From Phenylobacterium aquaticum (lineage in GTDB: Bacteria; Pseudomonadota; Alphaproteobacteria; Caulobacterales; Caulobacteraceae), in NCBI RefSeq assembly GCF_022695515.1, contig NZ_JALDPT010000021.1, positions 24,216 through 88,215 of the forward strand: DNA of 64,000 nt. The letters are read 5' to 3'. Below are positions 57,759 to 64,000 of the stretch, in pieces. Below the pieces are notes generated by a model. It was not told the DNA's origin and did no database searches. It worked only from the letters and a program-made list of their open reading frames with translations. The translations under genes were made by a program, and so were the position numbers. Every line of letters begins with the position of its first letter. Positions within the stretch are counted from its first letter, which is position 1.

Positions 57759-59140
57759 TCAGGCCGCCGGACGGCGTCTCACTGGCGTCGTCGCGTCGAG
57801 GCGATCCAGGGCCTCGGCGGCGACGATGCTGAGCGAGCGCAGGCCCTGTTCGGCGAAGACGTCGAGAGCGGCGTTCAGCGCCATGGCGGCGGCGGCGCGT
57901 TCGCCGCGATCCTTGCCGGTGATGTCCATCCGCGCCTCATAGAGGCGGGCCAGATTGACCTGCAGCAGGGCCCAGGCGGTCGGGTCACGGCCGGCCGACA
58001 GCGCCGTCAGTTCGATGCGGAAGGCGGCCTCGGCGGCGTCCAGCACCGCCAGATCGCCGGTCAGCTCCGCCGAACGAGCCAGGCACAGGGCGCGGTTGGA
58101 GGCGGCGACGGCGCGGAGCGCCAGAGCCGGCGTCTCCTTGAACACCAGTCCGGCGCGGTCGTAGCAGGTCACGGCCTGCTCATAGGCCCGCTCGCTGGCC
58201 CCGGCCTCGCCGAGCGCCTGGAGGCCTTGGGCCAGGGCCGTCTGGACGCGGGCCCAGTCCAGGGGGCTGTGCTCCCGCGACAGCTCGTTCAGGACATCGG
58301 CGAGCGCGGTGACGGCGTCGGCCAGGGGTTCGATCTGGCCGCCGATCTCGCCCAGCAGGGCCATGGCCTGGCCGCGGGCGGCGGCGACACGGGCCCAGCT
58401 CAGCGGCTCATAGGCCTGGTCCAGGCCCTCGCCGGCCAGCTCGGCCTCGTTGAGCGCCTGTTGCAGCAGGTCGCGGTCCTTGAGGCGCGCGCCCCAGCCA
58501 AGCAGCAGATCGGCGCGCACCAGGCGCGCCTCGACCGCCAGCAGGCGCGCGGCCCGGCAGCGGCGGGTCAGGGTCCGCAGGCCCACGATGGGGGTGGAGA
58601 AGCGGGCGGCGGTCACCCGCGCCAGCTGGGCGTCGCCGTCGCCCATGCGATTGCGGCCCTCGATGGCGGCGATGCCGACCTCGGCGAGCGGCAGGGCCAG
58701 GCCGCCGCGGGCGGCGGCGCGGGCCTCACGGAAGGCGGCCTCGGCGGCGGCGTTGAGGCCGTCATCGCCGAACAGCTCGGCGCCCAGCATGGCGCAGAAG
58801 GCCTGTTCGCAGCGGGCGCGGGCCCAGCCGTCAGGACGGCGGTCACGTCCGAAGAGTTCGGCGGCGGCCTCGGCGCCGGCGGCGGCCCGGCGCAGGGCCA
58901 CGGCGTCGCCCGAGCGGCGGGCGATCTCGCGCCAGACGATGGCGGCCTCCAGCCTGCGCTGGGCGCGGTCCTTGGCGCCCATGCGGCCGGCGGCGATGTC
59001 GGCGGACTTGGCCTCGGCCCGCAGCATGTCGAGATCGAGCAGCTCCAGCAGGGACGCGTCCCGCCGGTCAGACCATCGCGCGCCACGTTGAGATTCTCGG
59101 CGCCGAACAGACGCTTCAATTCCCGACCGAACTCGAACAT
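57759..59140 (-). CDS. Helical-repeat (TPR-like) protein (one apparent frameshift)
   Basis: About 460 residues after correction. It is almost all helical, with repeated A/L/R-rich helices in TPR style (WARVQTALAQGLQALGEAGA, ALLQVNLARLYEARMD). The first ~24 residues (MFEFGRELKRLFGAENLNVA) are in another frame; restoring one G in a GGG run at 59060-59062 joins TGG to DASLLELLDLDMLRAEAK. No signal peptide. A perfect CtrA site lies 89 bases upstream of the start. GGAGTGG precedes the ATG. Confidence 0.78.
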
Positions 59141-59228
59141 GGATCCACTCCGATCCCCCGCCGGAGTCTCAACACGGGACGCCTGGGACGGGTTCAGATC
59201 GGAAGCAGCAAAGCCGGAGCCGAAGAAC

Positions 59229-59243
59229 TTAACAAGTGGTTAA
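59229..59243. promoter_or_regulatory. CtrA-binding site (TTAA-N7-TTAA)
   Basis: TTAACAAGTGGTTAA is a perfect match to the CtrA consensus, and a half-site TTAAC follows at 59259. It is 89 bases before the start of the helical-repeat gene on the minus strand. CtrA is the master cell-cycle regulator of Caulobacterales, so the downstream gene is predicted to be cell-cycle controlled. Confidence 0.7.
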
Positions 59244-59312
59244 CTGCTTGATTATGGTTAACGAATTCCGAATCTTCGCGATTGACGCGATTTCGCCTCG
59301 CTCAGGCGGCGA

Positions 59313-60059
59313 TCAGCCGAAGATCGCGGCGTGATCCGCAGGGGTCAGGATGCGCCAGGCGCCGGGCTCCAGATCGTGCGGTAGGGCCAGGCCGCCGATG
59401 CGGTCGCGGTGCAGGGCGGTGACGTGATTGCCGGTCGCCGCGAACATCCGGCGCACCTGATGATAGCGGCCCTCGGTGATCACCAGCCGGGCTTCCTTGG
59501 GTCCCAGGACCTCCAGCGTCGCCGGCTCCAGGGGATCGGTCTCCCCCTCCAGCATCAGGGTCCCGGCGGCGAAGATCGCCCCCTCCTCGCCGCTCAGGGG
59601 CCGATCCAGCATAGCCACATAGCGCTTGGCCACATGGGCGCGAGGCGAGATCACCCGGTGCAGGAAGGGCCCGTCATCGGTGATCAGGAGCAGGCCCGAG
59701 GTCTCCTTGTCGAGCCGGCCGACCGTGGACAACCCCGGCATTCGGGCCCGCCAGCGATGCGGCAACAGCTCATAGACGCTGCGGCCGACCTCCTTGTGGG
59801 AACAGACCACGCCCAGCGGCTTGTGCATCATCAGGGTGAGCGGCGCGGGCGGGTCGACCGCGACGCCGGACAGGGTCATGCGGGCCGGCAGGTCGGCCGT
59901 GACGGCGATCCGCGCGCCGGCGTCCTTCAGGGTCACGCCGTCCAGCACCACCTTGCCGTCGCGGACCAGGCTGTTGACCTCGCGCCGCGAGCCATAGCCG
60001 AGATTGGCCAGCAGCCGGTCGAGGCGGGCCATCATCGGCTTGGCGGGCTTCTCGCTCAC
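59313..60059 (-). CDS. rsuA: rRNA pseudouridine synthase RsuA family
   Basis: A 248-residue enzyme with an N-terminal S4 RNA-binding domain (ARLDRLLANLGYGSRREVNS) and the RsuA catalytic domain. The catalytic Asp is in STVGRLDKETSGLLL (about 117), with the family motif EGRYHQVRRMFA. RsuA makes pseudouridine 516 in 16S rRNA. GTG 60059 overlaps the upstream methyltransferase stop. Confidence 0.93.
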   Translation of the reverse strand: MSEKPAKPMMARLDRLLANLGYGSRREVNSLVRDGKVVLDGVTLKDAGARIAVTADLPARMTLSGVAVDPPAPLTLMMHKPLGVVCSHKEVGRSVYELLPHRWRARMPGLSTVGRLDKETSGLLLITDDGPFLHRVISPRAHVAKRYVAMLDRPLSGEEGAIFAAGTLMLEGETDPLEPATLEVLGPKEARLVITEGRYHQVRRMFAATGNHVTALHRDRIGGLALPHDLEPGAWRILTPADHAAIFG

Positions 60060-60964
60060 TTGCGGGCCTCATAGACCTTGAAGCCGCCGACCTCGACCTT
60101 GGGCGTCACCTTGGCGAAGGTCTCGGCGAGCGTCGCCTCGTAGGGCAGGTGACGATTGGCGACCAGCCAGCAGGTCCCGCCCTTGGCCAGCATGGCGCCC
60201 GCCGCGCGGATGAAGGCCGAGCCCAGGGCGCGGTCCTCTGCGCCGCCGTCATGGAAGGGCGGGTTCATGACCACGAAGTCGAGGCCGGTGACCTGGCCCT
60301 CCGTCCGCCGCACATCGGCCCAGCGGACCTGGACGCGCGGGTCGTCGAGATTGTGCCGGGCGCATTCGACCGCGCGGCGGTCGATGTCGATGGCCGTCAG
60401 CTCACTGATCTCGCCCTGGGCCAGGATATGGGTGGCCAGCACCCCTATGCCGCAGCCGAGGTCCGCGCCCCGGCCCTTCAGCGGCGGCAGGTGCTCGATC
60501 AGCCGCGCGGTGCCCGGATCGATCCGGTCCCAGCTGAACACGCCCGGCTGCGACCACAGGCCCAGGGATGCGACCAGGCGCGGTCCGCCCGCGGCCATGG
60601 CCTCGGCCAGGCTGGTCGGCGCCTCCGGGCGCTCGACATAGCAGAACCGGTGATGGCGGCGCGCATCCTCGCTGACCTCGCAGCCAAACCGCTCCAGCGC
60701 CTTCTTCAGCCGCGAGCCGCCCTTGTCCTTGGGCGCGAAGGCGGTCAGCGCCGCATTCGGCTTGAGCACGCGCAGGGCGTGGGCGAGGACGAAATCCCGC
60801 TCCAGCACGCCGGGCGGCGCCAGGATCACCGCCTCGTCGACCGAGGCGTCGGCCATCGCCGCCAGGTCCGCCGAGCCGGGGATCAGGGGCGAGACCTGGG
60901 TCGCGCCCGGCGGAATGTCCGTCAGGCCGGGGGCCGGGTTTCCATAGAGGATCACGCCGCTCAT
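60056..60964 (-). CDS. rsmC: rRNA guanine-N2-methyltransferase, RsmC-like
   Basis: A 302-residue SAM-dependent methyltransferase. The SAM-binding site is ADLGCGIGVLATHIL, and the catalytic NPPF motif (VVMNPPFHDGG) identifies an N2-guanine methyltransferase of RsmC type, with an N-terminal pseudo-MTase half. RsmC methylates G1207 of 16S rRNA. It overlaps rsuA and starts just after prfC, giving an rRNA/translation cluster. Confidence 0.88.
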   Translation of the reverse strand: MSGVILYGNPAPGLTDIPPGATQVSPLIPGSADLAAMADASVDEAVILAPPGVLERDFVLAHALRVLKPNAALTAFAPKDKGGSRLKKALERFGCEVSEDARRHHRFCYVERPEAPTSLAEAMAAGGPRLVASLGLWSQPGVFSWDRIDPGTARLIEHLPPLKGRGADLGCGIGVLATHILAQGEISELTAIDIDRRAVECARHNLDDPRVQVRWADVRRTEGQVTGLDFVVMNPPFHDGGAEDRALGSAFIRAAGAMLAKGGTCWLVANRHLPYEATLAETFAKVTPKVEVGGFKVYEARK

Positions 60965-60970
60965 CGGCGG

Positions 60971-62569
60971 CTAGCCCCGTTCCTTGGTGCGCTCGAAGCC
61001 GACCTTGGGATAGCGCTCGGCCACATAGCCGATCTCCCAGGCGGACTTGGCCAGGAACACCGGCTGGTCGTCGATGTCGGTGGCCATGGCGGTGCGGTGC
61101 TTGTTCTCGAAGTCCTCGACCTCGGCCTTGGCGCCGGTCAGCCAGCGGGCCTCGGCGAAGGGGCTGGCCTCGAACTGGACCTCCAGCTGATATTCGTTGG
61201 CCAGGCGGTCGGCCATGACCTCGAACTGCAGCTGGCCCACGGCGCCGACGATGAAGTCCGCCCCGAACTGCGGGCGGAACAGCTGGGTCACCCCCTCCTC
61301 CGCCAGGCCTTCCAGCGCCTTCTTCAGGTGCTTGGCCTTCAGCGGATCCTTGACCCGCACGCGCTGGAGGATTTCCGGGGCGAAGTTGGGCAGGTCCGCG
61401 AAGCGCAGCAGGCCGGTCTCCGACAGGCTGTCGCCGACCCGCAGCACGCCGTGGTTCGGAATGCCGATGACGTCGCCGGCGAAGGCCTCTTCCGCCAGTT
61501 CCCGGTCGGAGGCGAAGAACATGATCGGCGCATTGACCGACAATTGCCGGCCGGTGTTCTGCACCTTCAGCTTCATGCCCCGGGAGAACCGCCCCGAGGT
61601 CAGGCGCAGGAAGGCGATCCGGTCGCGGTGATTGGGGTCCATATTGGCCTGGACCTTGAAGACGAAGCCGGTGACTTCCGGATCGCCCGGGACCACGTGG
61701 GTCGGCTCGCCCGACTTGGTCGCGGCCACGGCCTTGGGCGGCGGGGCGTAGGCGCCCAGGCCCGCCAGCAGCTCGTCGACGCCGAAATGGCGCAGGGCCG
61801 AGCCGAAGAACACCGGGGTCATGTGACCTTCCAGGAAGGCCTGGGGATCGAAGGGCTTCGAGGCCTCGGCGACCAGCATGGAGGCTTCCTCCAGCTCGGC
61901 GCGCTCGTCGGGCTCCAGATAGCTCATCACCGCATTGCCGCCGAAGGCCACGGCGTCGGGGTGGCCGTCGTCCGGCTCGGCGCCGCGCTTGGCGTAGGGC
62001 TGGAACTTCTGGGTCCGCAGATCCAGCATGCCCTTGAACCGCCCGCCCGACCCTGCCGGCCAGAACAGCGGCGCAGGATCCAGCGCCAGCTTGGAGCCGA
62101 TCTCGTCCAGCAGAGCGAAGGGGTCCTGGGCCTCGCGGTCCATCTTGTTGATGAAGGTGACGATCGGGATGTCGCGCAGGCGGCAGACCTCGAACAGCTT
62201 CAGGGTCTGGGGCTCGATGCCCTTGGCGGCGTCCAGCACCATGACCGCGGCGTCGGCGGCCGTGAGCGTCCGATAGGTGTCTTCCGAGAAGTCCTCGTGA
62301 CCCGGGGTGTCGAGCAGATTGAACATCAGACCTTCGTGGTCGAAGGTCATGACACTGGCCGAGACCGAGATCCCGCGCTCGCGCTCGATCTTCATCCAGT
62401 CCGACCGGGTCCGCCGGTTCTCACCCCGCGCCCGCACCGCGCCCGCCGCCCGGATCGCGCCGCCGGCCAGCAGCAGGTTCTCCGTCAGCGTCGTCTTACC
62501 GGCGTCCGGGTGGGAGATAATGGCGAAGGTGCGCCGACGGGCGGCCTCGACGACGGGAGAAGTGCTCAT
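60971..62569 (-). CDS. prfC: Peptide chain release factor 3
   Basis: A 532-residue GTPase with the G1 loop SHPDAGKTTL (about 19-28), G2 region KIERERGISVSASVM, G3 DTPGHEDFSEDTYRTL and G4 FINKMDRE. RF3 removes RF1/RF2 from the ribosome after peptide release. Length is close to E. coli RF3 (529). Confidence 0.96.
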   Translation of the reverse strand: MSTSPVVEAARRRTFAIISHPDAGKTTLTENLLLAGGAIRAAGAVRARGENRRTRSDWMKIERERGISVSASVMTFDHEGLMFNLLDTPGHEDFSEDTYRTLTAADAAVMVLDAAKGIEPQTLKLFEVCRLRDIPIVTFINKMDREAQDPFALLDEIGSKLALDPAPLFWPAGSGGRFKGMLDLRTQKFQPYAKRGAEPDDGHPDAVAFGGNAVMSYLEPDERAELEEASMLVAEASKPFDPQAFLEGHMTPVFFGSALRHFGVDELLAGLGAYAPPPKAVAATKSGEPTHVVPGDPEVTGFVFKVQANMDPNHRDRIAFLRLTSGRFSRGMKLKVQNTGRQLSVNAPIMFFASDRELAEEAFAGDVIGIPNHGVLRVGDSLSETGLLRFADLPNFAPEILQRVRVKDPLKAKHLKKALEGLAEEGVTQLFRPQFGADFIVGAVGQLQFEVMADRLANEYQLEVQFEASPFAEARWLTGAKAEVEDFENKHRTAMATDIDDQPVFLAKSAWEIGYVAERYPKVGFERTKERG

Positions 62570-62640
62570 GCGCGGGCGATACCGCGCCCGGGCCCGTCAG
62601 GCAAATGGTGGCGGGGATAGATCGCGCTCGCGCGCCCTCA

Positions 62641-62769
62641 TCCGCTCATCCCGGCGAAGGCCGGGACCCAGATCATAGGGCGCAACGCTATCCAGATGGG
62701 GCCGAGCGACCTTCCCGCCACACACTGAGCTTTTCGCTCTGGGTCCCGGCCTTCGCCGGGATGAGCGGA
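62641..62769. repeat. Long perfect inverted repeat (REP/MITE-like element)
   Basis: TCCGCTCATCCCGGCGAAGG at 62641 continues for a 32-base left arm. The exact reverse complement is at 62738-62769, with 65 bases between. The core CCGGCGAAGGCCGGGACCCAG is a familiar dispersed palindromic element of alphaproteobacterial genomes. It lies in the prfC upstream region. Confidence 0.88.
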
Positions 62770-62806
62770 GTTAAGTCGCGGTCAATTGCGAGCCCGGGTT
62801 CGCCCC

Positions 62807-63187
62807 TTAAGCCGCCAACCGCCGCCAGACCTGGCGATCCGTATGCAGGGTGTCGAGCTCGCCCTCGTCCTGGCGCAGGCTCAAATGGGCCATGGTCTCG
62901 AAGTCCACCTGGCGATAGCTGACCAGCACCTCGGCCGGCGCGCCGCCGAAGCGGGTGGCGATGAACTGGGCGGCGTTGATCGCCGGCGCCTTGGCCAGGA
63001 TCAGGGCCGCCAACCGCTTGGCGCGGTCCGGCCGCGTGAGATGCAGCAGGGGCTCCTCGGCATAGAGCTCCTGGCCCAGCCGGGTGACCGCATTGAACGT
63101 CAGGGCGTCAAACCGCCGGCTCATCGCCTTCGGCGCGAACTTCGGATTTTCGAGTTCAAGCACCACGTCGTTCATCAGGAACAGCAT
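62807..63187 (-). CDS. Hypothetical protein
   Basis: A 126-residue protein I do not recognise (ATG 63187; an internal ATG at 63175 is possible). Features are VVLELENPKFAPKAMSRRFD, a helical middle and VSYRQVDFETMAHLSLRQDE. There is no signal peptide or membrane segment. It has no obvious ribosome binding site at either start. Confidence 0.55.
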   Translation of the reverse strand: MLFLMNDVVLELENPKFAPKAMSRRFDALTFNAVTRLGQELYAEEPLLHLTRPDRAKRLAALILAKAPAINAAQFIATRFGGAPAEVLVSYRQVDFETMAHLSLRQDEGELDTLHTDRQVWRRLAA

Positions 63188-63292
63188 CAGCGGGTACGCA
63201 CCGGTCAGTTGGGGAAGCCGATGCGCTAGATCTCACACCCCTGCTTTCGGCCCGGTGCACAAAGGCGGTGAACGGGCGTTCACCGTGATGGG

Positions 63293-63625
63293 TCACCCCA
63301 CCTCCACCGGCTCCGTCAGGAAATGCCGGCCGTCCTTGTCCTCGACCTCGACCACCCAGATATCGGGATCGACCTTGATGGCGCGCTCGATATAGCGGTC
63401 GAGGTCGCTTTCCTGCTCCGAGACCGCCGGGCGCATCCAGACCCGCTCGCCGTCGCCGCGGGTGGCTTCCGCATAGAGCCTGACCGTCCTGTCGCTGCGG
63501 TTCAGCACCTTGACCAGCACCGAGCCGGCGCGGGCGTCGCCCTTGCGGATCAGCATGGCGAAGCCCCCGCCCAGCTCGACGCGACGGATCAGGGCGGCGA
63601 CCCAGATGTCGGTGGACAGCATCAT
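63293..63625 (-). CDS. DUF1491 family protein
   Basis: A 110-residue protein of the DUF1491 family, found almost only in alphaproteobacteria. The opening LSTDIWVAALIRRVELGG and the segments LIRKGDARAGSVLVKVLNRS and DPDIWVVEVEDKDGRHFL match the family. Its function is unknown. The first or second ATG (63625 or 63622) may be used. Confidence 0.85.
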   Translation of the reverse strand: MMLSTDIWVAALIRRVELGGGFAMLIRKGDARAGSVLVKVLNRSDRTVRLYAEATRGDGERVWMRPAVSEQESDLDRYIERAIKVDPDIWVVEVEDKDGRHFLTEPVEVG

Positions 63626-63713
63626 CGCAGGGTCGGGCCTCGCTAACGGAACAGAAAGGCGCGGCGCCTAAGGTCACGCTCAGTTCTCGAACCATACGAG
63701 AAAACAGGTGAGC

Positions 63714-64000
63714 ATGACGAGTACGCGCAAAGATGCGCGGCGCGTCGTGTGTGGATGGATGGGGTTATTGCTCGGCGCCAGCGTGATGGCGGCGCCCGGG
63801 CTCGCGAGTGCGTCAAGCCTCGACCTCTTCTACGAGCGCACGGTGATGGCCGCCGCCGACACCCGCTGCGGCCTGTTTTCAGGCGGCGTGGGCTCGGCCC
63901 TGGCCGCCGCGCGCGTCCAGGCCCGCGGGCCGCCATGCGGCCGGCGCCGACCGCGCGACCCTGAAATCCGTCGAGGCCCGAGCCATCGCCCGCGCCGCGA
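63714..64000 (+). CDS. Hypothetical exported protein, N-terminal fragment (one apparent frameshift; runs off the right edge)
   Basis: The gene starts at ATG 63714, with AGGTGA upstream. An N-terminal signal peptide (MTSTRKDARRVVCGWMGLLL, cleaved near LASASS) is followed by LFYERTVMAAADTRCGLFSG. At about 63924-63930 the frame breaks: removing one C joins ARVQA to AGRHAAGADRATLKS. The rest of the protein is outside the window. No family recognised. Confidence 0.6.
   Translation, partial: MTSTRKDARRVVCGWMGLLLGASVMAAPGLASASSLDLFYERTVMAAADTRCGLFSGGVGSALAAARVQARGPPCGRRRPRDPEIRRGPSHRPRR

Overview
The window is a gene-dense, high-GC stretch of an alphaproteobacterial chromosome, most likely from the Caulobacterales (Caulobacter/Phenylobacterium type). 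The evidence is a PleC-like cell-cycle histidine kinase of the expected size with its catalytic His near residue 612, a perfect CtrA-type site (TTAA-N7-TTAA), a DUF2336 protein, RTX proteins, a large TonB-dependent receptor and an alphaproteobacterial ccmIEFH operon. I saw no rRNA, tRNA, CRISPR array, transposase or phage gene. Both ends cut genes: an RTX protein on the left and a secreted protein on the right.

Layout. 1-6.6 kb: two RTX calcium-binding proteins, EttA and a TonB-dependent receptor with a clear terminator. 6.6-9.8 kb: a small catabolic-looking group (VOC protein and TetR regulator divergent from an alpha/beta hydrolase, then DUF1330) and a CsbD stress protein. 9.9-12.2 kb: an exported amidase and a ParDE toxin-antitoxin pair. 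12.3-16.2 kb: a tightly overlapping four-gene operon of uncharacterised envelope proteins (Sel1 lipoprotein, beta-helix protein, secreted protein, small lipoprotein). 16.5-20.3 kb: two acyl-CoA dehydrogenases, a hypothetical gene and OmpW with a possible FNR/FixK site. 20.5-26.4 kb: pepN, a CheY-like regulator and pleC. 26.4-28.5 kb: an EF-hand, ECF sigma, anti-sigma and metal-sensor locus. 28.5-35.1 kb: degP, a two-component system and glnE, all on the minus strand. 35.3-39.3 kb: ccmI-ccmE-ccmF-ccmH. 39.4-44.9 kb: a conserved hypothetical, a PepSY/response regulator/kinase operon, a CbpA-like DnaJ and a YcgN-type protein. 44.9-49.0 kb: a class A penicillin-binding protein and Uup. 49.0-52.3 kb: DnaA-like boxes, a possible small RNA and a ThiY-like ABC transporter. 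52.3-59.3 kb: several poorly known genes, including DUF2336, a tandem winged-helix regulator, a Tat-exported aminotransferase, a triple-repeat periplasmic protein and a helical-repeat protein downstream of a CtrA site. 59.3-63.6 kb: rsuA, rsmC, prfC, a perfect 32-bp inverted repeat, a hypothetical and DUF1491.

A striking global feature is that nine otherwise intact genes (Sel1 lipoprotein, pleC, ECF sigma, EF-hand, two histidine kinases, ccmF, helical-repeat protein and the right-edge gene) each carry one single-base frameshift, nearly all in a G or C run. Reading resumes cleanly in the neighbouring frame and the corrected lengths match the families. I read these as sequence errors rather than pseudogenes, and the coordinates given for these genes span the whole corrected gene.

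How the genes work together: the regulatory theme is envelope and cell-cycle control (pleC, two OmpR-type systems, DegP, an ECF locus, a CtrA site). The metabolic theme is respiration and fatty-acid or aromatic catabolism (ccm, OmpW, acyl-CoA dehydrogenases, VOC/hydrolase). The best candidates for undescribed biology are the four-gene envelope operon at 12.3-16.2 kb, the tandem winged-helix regulator at 54.1-55.1 kb, the triple Cys-pair repeat protein at 56.6-57.7 kb and the possible structured RNA at about 49.1-49.4 kb.
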